The notes under the pieces are model-generated. The model was not told the origin of the DNA, ran no database searches, and saw only the letters and a list, made by a program, of their open reading frames with translations. A stretch of DNA of 41,934 nucleotides, taken from positions 1 through 41,934 of the forward strand of contig WBUR01000037.1 of assembly GCA_008933615.1 (NCBI GenBank), read 5' to 3'. The position numbers and the translations under genes are program-made. This document shows, one piece after another, positions 33,136 through 41,341 of the stretch (position 1 is its first letter; every line of letters begins with the position of its first letter). Origin of the DNA: a bacterium. Its GTDB lineage: Bacteria; CLD3; SB21.

Positions 33136-33816
33136 TTGATCGCTCGAGTTTTTAGTTTATTATTTGTTGTATGCGGTTTGCATGGCATTGCTTTCGAAGG
33201 CAACGGACGGCCGATAGAGGTTATATCCGGCGTTAACGAACGAAATTATATTGAGGACGCGTATAGGGATGCGTCGATTAATTATCCGGGTGTCATAGAT
33301 AAGGCGCCCACACAATGCGAGTTTATCCTGTACAAAGGGTTCTCAGCAGACCTGGATGGTGACGGTAATATAGAACTGATCGTATCGGGCAGTCTGAATG
33401 AAAAGTTGACGTATGTGATGGTGTATTACTTGGATGAAGGTAAATGGACATGCAATATAGTCAACAGTTGCGCCGGGGGAAGCGTTTTTGATATAAAGAT
33501 CGTTGATGTTGATAACGATGGATTTGCCGAGATCTATTCAGTGCTTCTTGATGAAGAACTTCGCCGTTTCTGCCGCATTGAAAAATTAATTGACCATAAA
33601 TTTACTTCACTTTTTAGTTTGGACACCAGGGGCGGCCTGTCGTTTTCATGCAACATATCCTTGACGCGCGCAGACGAGAAGCAGCGGTACCGCGTTCGAA
33701 TTGACGAGGTTGAATATCCGGAAAACGACGGAGGCGACGTCCGTCAAAGAACCTACTTTTACAAGTTCGAGAAGGATATTTTTGTACTGGAAAATGTCTA
33801 TTCCGGAAGACAATAG
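33136..33816 (+). CDS. Secreted VCBS/FG-GAP-like repeat protein
   Basis: The 226-residue protein starts at TTG (AGGAAAG just upstream) with a signal peptide (RVFSLLFVVCGLHGIAF). Two Ca-binding-loop-like D-x-D-x-D motifs are visible, FSADLDGDGNIELIVSG and IVDVDNDGFAEIYS, spaced as in FG-GAP/VCBS beta-propeller blades. The short length allows only two to three blades. The function is unknown; such proteins are usually surface-bound or secreted. Confidence 0.75.
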   Translation: MIARVFSLLFVVCGLHGIAFEGNGRPIEVISGVNERNYIEDAYRDASINYPGVIDKAPTQCEFILYKGFSADLDGDGNIELIVSGSLNEKLTYVMVYYLDEGKWTCNIVNSCAGGSVFDIKIVDVDNDGFAEIYSVLLDEELRRFCRIEKLIDHKFTSLFSLDTRGGLSFSCNISLTRADEKQRYRVRIDEVEYPENDGGDVRQRTYFYKFEKDIFVLENVYSGRQ

Positions 33817-33840
33817 GATTGATTCAAAAAGGAGATCGAT

Positions 33841-34038
33841 ATGCTTACATTATGGCTTTTAAAACTTTATTGGGTCTGGATCATTCTTGGTCTGGTCATA
33901 CTTATTCCGAATATTCCGCCTTTCGGATTTGGTATTTTTGGCATGATCATAGGCGGTGTTTTTACACTTTGGGGACTGGTGGCTAGAAAAGCGATGTCGA
34001 GCGAAAGTTTCCGCAACCGGATCGATCGTAATTTATAA
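33841..34038 (+). CDS. Small two-helix membrane protein
   Basis: A 65-residue protein with two membrane segments (about 6-24, LLKLYWVWIILGLVILI; about 30-49, FGIFGMIIGGVFTLWGLV) and a short basic tail (SFRNRIDRNL). The start is well supported by AAAGGAG eight bases upstream. The family is not recognised. It is 24 bases after the secreted repeat protein gene. Confidence 0.75.
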   Translation: MLTLWLLKLYWVWIILGLVILIPNIPPFGFGIFGMIIGGVFTLWGLVARKAMSSESFRNRIDRNL

Positions 34039-34093
34039 TGAAACTCCGGTTGGCTAATTATTCAAAACAAAAGTAAAGATTGAGGTACGGAAC

Positions 34094-35581
34094 ATGGCAC
34101 AGAAATTTCAAAATTTTATCAACGGCGAATGGAAAGATGCAAAGTCCGGCCAGACATTCGAGAACCGAAATCCGGCCAATTGGGATGAGGTGATCGGTAC
34201 CTTTCCGAAATCGGCTGAAGAAGATGTAAACGAGGCCGTCGGAGCAGCCAAAGCGGCATGGGAAGAATGGCGCCTGACGCCCGCTCCGAAACGAGGCGAT
34301 ATTTTGAAAAAAGTCGGCGATCTTATGGTAGAACGCAAAGAAGAACTCGCGCGCGAAATGACGCGTGAAATGGGAAAAGTTCTGACCGAAACGCGCGGCG
34401 ACGTTCAGGAGGGTATCGACACAGCCTATTATGCTGCGAGTGAAGGGCGCAGATTATTCAGTTATACCGCGCCGTCGGAACTGCCCAATAAATTTGCTAT
34501 GGCCATTCGGACGCCGATCGGAGTTGCCGGCATAGTCACGCCGTGGAATTTTCCGATGGCGATTCCGACCTGGAAAATTTTCCCTGCATTGGTGTGCGGT
34601 AATTGCGTCGTATTTAAACCGGCCTCCGACACGCCCAAAACGGCAACGAGTTTAGTTCAGATACTTCACGATGCCGGAGTTCCCAAAGGCGTGATCAATA
34701 TAGTTCACGGCGGCGGCGGAGCGGTAGGCATGAAAATCGTTGAACATCCGGACGTTGCATTAATTAGTTTTACCGGTTCGTCCGGCGTGGGAAAAACGAT
34801 AGCGCAATCCTGCGGAAAAACTCTGAAGCGGGTATCACTGGAATTAGGCGGCAAAAACGCACAGGTAGTTATGGACGACGCCAATCTTGAGCTGGCGCTT
34901 GACGGGGTGTTATGGGGCGCATTCGGAACGACGGGACAACGGTGTACCGCCACGAGCCGGTTGATCCTGCATGAAAAAATTCATGACAAGTTTGTTGATA
35001 TGTTGGTCAAGCGCACCGAGAAACTTCGGCTCGGCGATGGTCTCGAAAAAGGCGTGGAAGTCGGACCGTGCGTGAACGAAGACCAATTGAATACCGATCA
35101 CGAATATGTTGAAATAGGAAAAGCAGAAGGCGCAAAACTGATGTGCGGCGGTGAGCGTGCAACGGAAGGCGATCTGAAAAAAGGGTGGTTTTACAAACCG
35201 ACGATTTTCACCAATGTCAAGCCGGGCATGCGAATCGAACAGGAAGAGATTTTCGGGCCTGTCCTTTCCGTGATTAAAGTTAAAAACCTCGATGAAGCAA
35301 TTGAAGTATTGAACGACACGGTGTACGGGCTTTCATCCTCAGTATACACGCGTAATGTAAACGATTCGTTCAGAGCGATTCGGGATATCAAAGCAGGTAT
35401 CACTTATATCAACGCTCCGACCATCGGAGCCGAGGCGCATCTTCCTTTCGGCGGTGTTAAGGAAACCGGCAACGGGCATCGCGAAGGCGGCTGGGCTGTT
35501 TATGATTTCTTTAGTGAATTGAAAACAGTATACGTCGATTACAGTGATAAATTGCAGCGCGCGCAAATTGATAACTATTAA
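34094..35581 (+). CDS. Aldehyde dehydrogenase, probable aminoadipate-semialdehyde dehydrogenase
   Basis: 495 residues with the ALDH hallmarks: TPWNFPMAIPTWKIFPALVCG, the nucleotide-site SFTGSSGVGKTI, the general base in SLELGGKNAQVV and catalytic Cys in TTGQRCTATSR, then EEIFGPVLSVIKV. The gene directly precedes lysine 6-aminotransferase, so its likely substrate is 2-aminoadipate 6-semialdehyde (or its cyclic form), which it oxidises to 2-aminoadipate. Sequence alone would not separate it from other ALDH subfamilies; the assignment leans on the neighbour. A 234-base gap separates the two genes; it holds no support for another gene. Confidence 0.9.
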   Translation: MAQKFQNFINGEWKDAKSGQTFENRNPANWDEVIGTFPKSAEEDVNEAVGAAKAAWEEWRLTPAPKRGDILKKVGDLMVERKEELAREMTREMGKVLTETRGDVQEGIDTAYYAASEGRRLFSYTAPSELPNKFAMAIRTPIGVAGIVTPWNFPMAIPTWKIFPALVCGNCVVFKPASDTPKTATSLVQILHDAGVPKGVINIVHGGGGAVGMKIVEHPDVALISFTGSSGVGKTIAQSCGKTLKRVSLELGGKNAQVVMDDANLELALDGVLWGAFGTTGQRCTATSRLILHEKIHDKFVDMLVKRTEKLRLGDGLEKGVEVGPCVNEDQLNTDHEYVEIGKAEGAKLMCGGERATEGDLKKGWFYKPTIFTNVKPGMRIEQEEIFGPVLSVIKVKNLDEAIEVLNDTVYGLSSSVYTRNVNDSFRAIRDIKAGITYINAPTIGAEAHLPFGGVKETGNGHREGGWAVYDFFSELKTVYVDYSDKLQRAQIDNY

Positions 35582-35815
35582 TGTTAGATGATTCAGTTTT
35601 TTAGAAATATTTTTGAAATTCTTGTTGATCATTCTGCCGTCGACGACCAGATTTGTTTTTGGTGGATTGGTCAGCAAGAAGTTCTTATCGGGCGCAGAAA
35701 ATGTCTGCTCAAACCGGAATGGAGGATATGAGGCAGATTCTCCTTTTAATTAGATTTCCTCATTCTATAGTGAACGAGGACATTTTTATTATTATTTTCC
35801 CAAAGGAGAATCGTC

Positions 35816-37168
35816 ATGTTGAATATTCATCTCACAGCCGATCAGGTTCATGAAACCTTGCGCAAACACATGCAGGTTGACGGATTTGATATTGTGCTCG
35901 ATACAAAGAAAAGTTTAGGTTCCCGCCTTATCGATGTCAAAACAGGAAGATCTTTCTTAGATTTTTACTCATTCTTCGGTTCCGCGCCTGTCGGAATGAA
36001 TCACCCCCGCCTGCAGACACAAGAATTTAAGGACGGTCTCGTTGAAGCTGCGACCAATAATCCTGCCAACGCGGATGTCTATACAATCAAAATGGCGGAA
36101 TTTGTTGCCGCATTCGACAAAGTCGGCATTCCGGATTATCTGCCGCATTTATTCATGATTTCTGGCGGTGCGCTTGCCGTGGAGAATGCACTCAAAACCG
36201 CCTTTGACTGGAAAGTGCGTAAACAGTACCCGAACGGTTTCCAATCCGTCGAAACCGAAAATGAGTACGTGAATTCGCTGAAAGTGATTTATTTTAATGA
36301 AGCATTTCACGGCCGTTCGGGATACACGCTGACCATGACCAATACTTTTTACCGTCACAAAGTACAGTACTTCCCTAAATTTGACTGGATAAAGGCGCCA
36401 AACCCGAAGATCGTTTTCCCGCTGGATGAAAAGAATCTTGCGGAAGTGAAGAAACGAGAAGGGGAATCGTTACGGTACATACGCGAGCAAATTTCGGAAC
36501 ACAAAAAGCAGATTGCCTGTCTGATCATTGAACCGATACAAGCCGAAGGCGGTGACAATCATTTCAGAAAAGAGTTTCATGAAGAGCTTCGCAAGATTTG
36601 TGATGAGAACGAGATATTGATGATCTACGATGAAGTTCAGACCGGCGTAGGTTTGACCGGCGCCTTCTGGGCGCATCAGAAGATCGGCGTGAAACCGGAT
36701 ATACTTGCCTTCGGGAAAAAAATGCAAATCTGCGGGATACTTGCCGGTAAGCGTATTGATGAGACAAAAGGTAACGTTTTCGAATCCAGCGGGCGTATCA
36801 ATTCCACTTGGGGCGGCAATCTCACAGATATGTACCGTTCTACCTGGTATCTGAAGATCATTGCAGATGAAAAATTAGTTGAAAACGCCAGAGTACAAGG
36901 TGATTATCTTCTGGCAGCATTGCAGAAACTTCAAAGTGATTTTTCATTAGTATCGAATGTGCGCGGGTCCGGCCTCATGTGCGCTTTCGATCTGCCTGTG
37001 ACGGAATTGCGAGATACGCTGGTCAAAAAGGCTTATGCGGGGGGATTGCTAATTCTGAAATGCGGCGAAAATACGATCCGACTTAGGCCGGCGCTTAATA
37101 TTACAAAATCAGAAATTGATGAGGCTATAGGCCTGTTGAGAAATGCATTAAAGCAAATTGCAAAATAG
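35816..37168 (+). CDS. lat: L-lysine 6-aminotransferase (lysine epsilon-aminotransferase)
   Basis: 450 residues of fold-type I class III aminotransferase. Motifs particular to LAT are FLDFYSFFGSAPVGMNHPRL at about 47, FNEAFHGRSGYTLTMTN, and FGKKMQICGILAGKRIDE with the PLP lysine at about 301 (compare FGKKTQVCG of the Mycobacterium enzyme). It moves the epsilon-amino group of lysine to 2-oxoglutarate, giving 2-aminoadipate 6-semialdehyde and glutamate. Start ATG has AAAGGAG eight bases upstream. With the ALDH it forms a two-step lysine catabolic route. Confidence 0.95.
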   Translation: MLNIHLTADQVHETLRKHMQVDGFDIVLDTKKSLGSRLIDVKTGRSFLDFYSFFGSAPVGMNHPRLQTQEFKDGLVEAATNNPANADVYTIKMAEFVAAFDKVGIPDYLPHLFMISGGALAVENALKTAFDWKVRKQYPNGFQSVETENEYVNSLKVIYFNEAFHGRSGYTLTMTNTFYRHKVQYFPKFDWIKAPNPKIVFPLDEKNLAEVKKREGESLRYIREQISEHKKQIACLIIEPIQAEGGDNHFRKEFHEELRKICDENEILMIYDEVQTGVGLTGAFWAHQKIGVKPDILAFGKKMQICGILAGKRIDETKGNVFESSGRINSTWGGNLTDMYRSTWYLKIIADEKLVENARVQGDYLLAALQKLQSDFSLVSNVRGSGLMCAFDLPVTELRDTLVKKAYAGGLLILKCGENTIRLRPALNITKSEIDEAIGLLRNALKQIAK

Positions 37169-37180
37169 GCGATATACACC

Positions 37181-37209
37181 TTGACAATCGAACGTTGATT
37201 CTATATATT
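37181..37209 (+). promoter_or_regulatory. Promoter for the tRNA-Pro transcript
   Basis: TTGACA (37181-37186, perfect -35) and TATATT (37204-37209) are exactly 17 bases apart. Initiation near 37216 would give a precursor containing the interrupted tRNA-like segment (37229-37282) and then tRNA-Pro at 37332. Confidence 0.8.
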
Positions 37210-37228
37210 CGAGCCCGTTTAAATTACG

Positions 37229-37282
37229 TGTTCGTGGCGTAGTCCCGGCTTTCGTCGGGATAAACTCCGCTCGGTAGCGCCA
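37229..37282 (+). repeat. Interrupted duplicate of the 5' half of tRNA-Pro
   Basis: TGTTCGTGGCGTAG (37229-37242) matches TGTTCGGGGCGTAG at 37328-37341 with one mismatch, and GCTCGGTAGCGCC after position 37268 matches the D-arm of the same tRNA. Between the two pieces sit 26 bases beginning TCCCGGCTTTCGTCGGGA, a short palindrome of the kind found as a dispersed repeat. It cannot fold as a tRNA. Confidence 0.55.
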
Positions 37283-37331
37283 ATGTCAGAGACTTAGTTT
37301 AGAAACTGTTTGAAATAATTTGATATATGTT

Positions 37332-37405
37332 CGGGGCGTAGCGCAGCCCGGTAGCGCGCCTGTTTTGGGAGCAGGATGTCGGAGGTTCAAATCCTCTCGC
37401 CCCGA
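37332..37405 (+). tRNA. tRNA-Pro (anticodon TGG)
   Basis: Acceptor stem CGGGGCG (37332-37338) pairs with CGCCCCG (37398-37404), discriminator A at 37405; D-stem GCGC/GCGC; anticodon stem CCTGT/GCAGG with loop TTTGGGA placing TGG at 34-36; T-arm GGAGG-TTCAAAT-CCTCT. CCA is not encoded. This tRNA reads CCA and, by wobble, other proline codons. Confidence 0.95.
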
Positions 37406-37411
37406 CTCAAT

Positions 37412-37445
37412 AAGACCCTCTGAGTAATCAGAGGGTCTTTGATTT
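37412..37445 (+). terminator. Intrinsic terminator after tRNA-Pro
   Basis: A perfect 12-bp stem AAGACCCTCTGA (37412-37423) / TCAGAGGGTCTT (37428-37439) with a GTAA tetraloop, then TTGATTTT. It closes the tRNA transcript and separates it from queG. Confidence 0.88.
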
Positions 37446-37512
37446 TACTGCTAGTTTTGTATATTAATACATCACATAGTGCCCATCAAAAAATCAAACC
37501 CGTCTCAAAGAA

Positions 37513-38457
37513 ATGACTAAGACAGATCTTACCTATAGTATAAAATCCAAAGCGTTGGAAATCGGCTTTGATAAAGTGGGCATTGCCAAGGCAGATAAAG
37601 TTGCGTCGACGTCATTGCTTGAACGGTGGCTGACATCCGGCTTCCACGGCACGATGAAATGGATGGAAAATTATTTTGATAAAAGAGCGGATCCGAGGAA
37701 ACTTTTTCCAGGCGCGAAATCGGTTGTTTCCGTTGCACTCAATTATTATACACCGCAACCAATACCGAATGATCCCGAAATGGGAAAGATCTCACGATAT
37801 GCATGGGGTGACGATTATCATGATATTGTGAAAGAAAAGTTGCGCCAACTGCTTAACGAAATACAGTCACTATGTCCTGATGCAGAAGGAAAGAGTTGCG
37901 TTGATACCTCGCCCATGATGGATAAATACTGGGCAACTCAGGCCGGGATCGGATGGCAAGGCAAAAACAGCAATGTGATTACAAAGGAACTCGGATCATG
38001 GGTGTTTTTAGGAGAAATAATATTAAATGTGGAACTCGATTATGATGAGTCGATCAGCGATTTTTGCGGAACGTGCAACCGGTGTATTGATGCTTGTCCG
38101 ACACAGGCCATTACAGAGCCTTATGTTGTAGATTCGAATAAGTGTATTTCTTACCTAACCATCGAATACCGTGGCGAAGCCTTTCCGGAACAGGTGGCGC
38201 AGCCATTCAATAACTGGATTTACGGCTGTGATATATGCCAGGATGTTTGTCCATGGAACATTAAATTTGCTGAAACGACTGCAAATGAACAATTTTTCCC
38301 AAGGCAAAATAATTTAAACCGAAATGTAAAAGAGTGGGAATCGCTCAGTGAGGACGAGTTCAATAATCGATTTAAAAAAAGTCCCGTTAAGAGAACAAAA
38401 TACACCGGATTTGTCCGGAATGTGAAGCATGTATTGTCACAACTGACAAAACTTTGA
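37513..38457 (+). CDS. queG: Epoxyqueuosine reductase QueG
   Basis: The 314-residue protein has the QueG architecture: N-terminal cobalamin-binding domain (IGFDKVGIAKADKV, MKWMENYFDKRADP, AKSVVSVALNYYTP) and two 4Fe-4S clusters, CGTCNRCIDACPTQAI at about 200 and CDICQDVCPWN at about 243. It converts epoxyqueuosine at the wobble base of GUN-anticodon tRNAs to queuosine. The length is at the short end, lacking the HEAT extension of some relatives. It follows the tRNA-Pro terminator, and no other que gene is nearby apart from the PTPS paralogue at 22045. Confidence 0.96.
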   Translation: MTKTDLTYSIKSKALEIGFDKVGIAKADKVASTSLLERWLTSGFHGTMKWMENYFDKRADPRKLFPGAKSVVSVALNYYTPQPIPNDPEMGKISRYAWGDDYHDIVKEKLRQLLNEIQSLCPDAEGKSCVDTSPMMDKYWATQAGIGWQGKNSNVITKELGSWVFLGEIILNVELDYDESISDFCGTCNRCIDACPTQAITEPYVVDSNKCISYLTIEYRGEAFPEQVAQPFNNWIYGCDICQDVCPWNIKFAETTANEQFFPRQNNLNRNVKEWESLSEDEFNNRFKKSPVKRTKYTGFVRNVKHVLSQLTKL

Positions 38458-38579
38458 GCAAATGAAGGTATGATCCGCCTTGACTTTTACGCATAATTTT
38501 CGGAATTTTGGTCGTTCACACCAAGTTTGTTAATTCAGAAATTATTAAGAATTTTACTCACCGCAACACAGGAGGATCT

Positions 38580-39194
38580 ATGGCAAAGAAGTCAACAAAA
38601 AAAGCGGCTTCAAAGAAACCTGCGAAAAAGAAAGTTGTGAAGAAAAAAGTAGCAAAGGCAATTAAAAAGGCCGCACCGAAAAAAACCGTTAAAAAAAGCG
38701 GAAAAAAATCATCAAAGAAGGCGCCGGCGAAAAAAGTTGCGAAACTGACTTTGGAACAATTGAATTTAAAAGTTCAGAATAAAGTGGAAGGGTTTATTAA
38801 GCAATTATATAAAAAGAACTACGAACGACACGAAGACGGGCGGTTTTTGGTTTTTGAAGGCTCGACCGTTGTTCAGACCGTCATTCGCCCCTGGCACAGC
38901 AACGATGTGGTAGTAGAATCATTTTCATATGTCGTTCAGGACGCGCGCCTTGACGAAAATCTTATGAAATTTCTACTTAGGGAAAACGCCGTTCTGCATT
39001 TCGGTTCGTTTGGCATTACCTACGACGGAACAATTATATTCAGCCATTCACTCGCTGGGGCCAACTTGGATGAGAATGAGTTCAGCGCATCAATGAAATC
39101 CGTAGCCCGAATTGCAGATCATTACGATAACCAGATTGTTGAAATGGCCGGAGGTATGACCGCCCGGGAAGCTATGAAAAAAGGTATTATGTAA
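38580..39194 (+). CDS. Lysine-rich histone-H1-like tail fused to a YbjN/CesT-like domain
   Basis: The 204-residue protein starts at ATG 38580 (AGGAGG seven bases upstream; an upstream in-frame start lacks one). Residues 1-60 are almost only Lys, Ala, Ser, Pro and Val (AKKPAKKK-like repeats), as in bacterial H1-like or HU-tail proteins that bind DNA or RNA. Residues 62-204 (LTLEQLNLKVQNKVEGFIKQ, ERHEDGRFLVFEGSTVVQT, IRPWHSNDVVVESFSYV, ADHYDNQIVEM) look like a YbjN/type III chaperone-like alpha-beta fold, known to bind peptides. The fusion suggests a nucleic-acid-tethered chaperone. A strong terminator follows. Confidence 0.82.
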   Translation: MAKKSTKKAASKKPAKKKVVKKKVAKAIKKAAPKKTVKKSGKKSSKKAPAKKVAKLTLEQLNLKVQNKVEGFIKQLYKKNYERHEDGRFLVFEGSTVVQTVIRPWHSNDVVVESFSYVVQDARLDENLMKFLLRENAVLHFGSFGITYDGTIIFSHSLAGANLDENEFSASMKSVARIADHYDNQIVEMAGGMTAREAMKKGIM

Positions 39195-39216
39195 CGGTTG
39201 TTTAGAACTGAGTTTT

Positions 39217-39252
39217 GAAAACCAGCGTGGTTAACCGACGCTGGTTTTTTTA
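39217..39252 (+). terminator. Intrinsic terminator after the H1-like/YbjN gene
   Basis: An 11-bp stem AAAACCAGCGT (39218-39228) / ACGCTGGTTTT (39238-39248) with a nine-base loop, ending in a T run to 39251. Confidence 0.9.
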
Positions 39253-39333
39253 TGTTCGGTATTTTATTTTCCGGTCACCGGCCTTTAAGCTGATGTAAAT
39301 CGAAAAAACAGTCATTTTTTAATACAAGATTTC

Positions 39334-39362
39334 TTGACAAATAGGGTCAGATTGATTACTTT
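39334..39362 (+). promoter_or_regulatory. Promoter of the SRP RNA gene
   Basis: A perfect TTGACA (39334-39339) and TACTTT (39357-39362), 17-base spacing, about 42 bases upstream of the mature SRP RNA. Confidence 0.7.
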
Positions 39363-39404
39363 GGGCAACATTAAAAAGCACACAGTGAACTATTGTAACA
39401 TAAT

Positions 39405-39502
39405 AGCCCGAGCCTTACGCAATTTGAGACAGCTGAACCCCGCCAGGTCCGGAAGGAAGCAACGGTAGGCTATTCTTGGATGTGCTGTAACAAGCTTGGG
39501 CT
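39405..39502 (+). ncRNA. ffs: Signal recognition particle RNA, small bacterial (4.5S) type
   Basis: The invariant SRP core CCAGGTCCGGAAGGAAGCAA (39433-39452) carries the GGAA tetraloop and the Ffh-binding bulge. The outer arms AGCCCGAGC (39405-39413) and GCTTGGGCT (39494-39502) pair over nine bases, giving a hairpin RNA of about 98 nt. A T run after the 3' arm acts as terminator. Together with Ffh it targets nascent membrane proteins. It lies just before dnaX, an arrangement also known in other phyla. Confidence 0.96.
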
Positions 39503-39533
39503 TTTTTTCCATCCACTCTAAATCGAAATATTC

Positions 39534-41312
39534 ATGTCCTATCTCGTCATTGCCAGAAAATATCGCCCGATGCTGTTTGACGATGTAATCGGCCAGGAAC
39601 ATATTACAACCACGCTCAAAAACGCTATTGAATCCAATCGTATTGCCCATGCGTATATTTTTTCGGGGCCACGCGGAGTAGGCAAAACGACCACCGCCCG
39701 CATTTTCGCCAAAGCAATCAATTGCGAGAAAGGTGGCCCAACGATTATCCCATGCAACGAATGCCTCAGTTGTACAGAAATTACCGGCGGGCGCAGCCTT
39801 GATGTATTGGAGATTGATGGCGCATCCAACCGCGGTATTGATGAGATTAGAAGCCTGCGCGATAACGTTCGCTATATGCCGGTTCGCGGCGGATATAAGA
39901 TCTATATTATCGATGAATTTCACATGATTACTAAGGACGCTTTCAATGCGCTTCTGAAGACACTCGAAGAACCGCCGCCGCAGGTGATCTTTATTTTTGC
40001 TACAACCGAACCCAATAAAATATTACCCACCATATTATCTCGGTGCCAGCGTTTCGATTTTAAACGAGTTCCGATTGATAAAATCGTCGGACGCCTTCGC
40101 TACATTTGCAAAGAAGAAAAAATAACAATCGACGAGGAATCCCTTTTCGCTATGGCTCAGATGTCCGACGGCGGTATGCGCGACTCGCTGACGCTTCTGG
40201 ATCAGGTAATCAGTTTCTGCGGTATTAACATCAAGATCGATCAATTGCGTGATGCGCTGGGCATCATTAATGTAGATGTATATTTTGAACTGACAAATAT
40301 TATTCATGAAAAACAGACCGCGGAAGGTTTTAAATTTGCCGCAAAAATATTGGATGCCGGCTGGGATATAACGGAATTTTTACACGGGTTCTTAGAACAT
40401 ATTCGTAACATGCTCATGACGCGTGCCTGCGGGGCTCAAGCGCTGACGGAAGTATTTGAGGGATACCGAAAGCAGTATGAACATTCTGTTTCATATTTTT
40501 CAGAGCAGGACCTTTTGCGGATGATGAACTTGGTGTCCGAAACCGTCCAACGAGTGAAATGGAGCATCAAGCAAAAATTTATTTTTGAATTGATGCTGAT
40601 GAAACTGATTCAGATGGAAAATACGGTTCAGCTCAGCGATCTCATTAGGAAAATCGAATCGATGGAGCCTAACGAGAACAATAGCTCCGAGCCGGCATTA
40701 AAAAAAAAAGTTAATTCCGTAGCGACAACAGCCTATACGAACGCCTCTGTTCCGACTATTCAGAATATTACAACGCCAAATTTGAATCTTACGCAGGCGA
40801 AACCCTCATCAGGGTCTATGAATATTGAAGTCGGCATACCACAGGTCGAAAGCAAATGGGGCGCAATACTCAGCAAGGTCAAGCTGGAAAAAATTCGTGT
40901 CGGAGCTATATTGGAACATGCGTTTCCTGCAGAAATTATTCAGGATGTACTCCATGTGGGCTTTACACACAATGACTTCACCGGGTTTCACATTGAGATC
41001 ATTCACAAAGAAAGAGAATATCTGTCCAAAGTAATGAAGGAGTTTCTCGGGCAACGGCTGCACATTCAATGCGATTTAAAAAGAATAGCTGAAAAAGGCT
41101 ATCGGGAATCCATTCTGAGCGAAACGACGGAGGATCACTATCCCGTAGTGGAAAGCGTTAATCAAGCGACCCCTACATCTGATAATTCTCAAAAGGATAG
41201 AGTGGAATTATTTAAACATATTCGGGAACTCGAACAGAAGGATCCTTTGAAGCGTTTGATAGAAATCTTTGATTGTGAACTGATTGAAGTATCTCATAAA
41301 ACGAATACATAA
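39534..41312 (+). CDS. dnaX: DNA polymerase III subunit gamma/tau
   Basis: The 592-residue clamp-loader ATPase has the full DnaX head: YRPMLFDDVIGQEH, Walker A SGPRGVGKTTTARIFAK, four zinc-binding cysteines (NCEKGG.., CNECLSC), Walker B IYIIDEFHMI, and the sensor 1 region FIFATTEPNKILPTILSRCQ. Domain III ends near residue 370. A low-complexity linker follows with an A10 run at codons 389-392, and then a tau-type C-terminal region. It starts 31 bases after the SRP RNA with no clear ribosome binding site and heads the dnaX-ybaB-recR cluster. Confidence 0.97.
   Translation: MSYLVIARKYRPMLFDDVIGQEHITTTLKNAIESNRIAHAYIFSGPRGVGKTTTARIFAKAINCEKGGPTIIPCNECLSCTEITGGRSLDVLEIDGASNRGIDEIRSLRDNVRYMPVRGGYKIYIIDEFHMITKDAFNALLKTLEEPPPQVIFIFATTEPNKILPTILSRCQRFDFKRVPIDKIVGRLRYICKEEKITIDEESLFAMAQMSDGGMRDSLTLLDQVISFCGINIKIDQLRDALGIINVDVYFELTNIIHEKQTAEGFKFAAKILDAGWDITEFLHGFLEHIRNMLMTRACGAQALTEVFEGYRKQYEHSVSYFSEQDLLRMMNLVSETVQRVKWSIKQKFIFELMLMKLIQMENTVQLSDLIRKIESMEPNENNSSEPALKKKVNSVATTAYTNASVPTIQNITTPNLNLTQAKPSSGSMNIEVGIPQVESKWGAILSKVKLEKIRVGAILEHAFPAEIIQDVLHVGFTHNDFTGFHIEIIHKEREYLSKVMKEFLGQRLHIQCDLKRIAEKGYRESILSETTEDHYPVVESVNQATPTSDNSQKDRVELFKHIRELEQKDPLKRLIEIFDCELIEVSHKTNT
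40700..40710 (+). other. Candidate slippery site for gamma-form production in dnaX
   Basis: Ten consecutive A followed by G, in the reading TTA-AAA-AAA-AAA-GTT. A -1 shift reads AGT and then TAA at 40712-40714 (about 393 residues); a +1 shift or loss of one A meets TAG at 40720-40722. It sits just after domain III, where gamma ends in other bacteria. Confidence 0.55.
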
Positions 41313-41341
41313 ATCTACAACGAAAGGCAACGAATAAGAGC

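Noticed and set aside
35653-35853. 66-codon plus-strand frame running into lat
   Set aside because: Overlaps the start of lat in another frame, no family match and no suitable ribosome binding site; the AAAGGAG there serves lat.
38508-38579. N-terminal extension of the lysine-rich protein from an upstream start
   Set aside because: No ribosome binding site there, whereas AGGAGG stands seven bases before ATG 38580.
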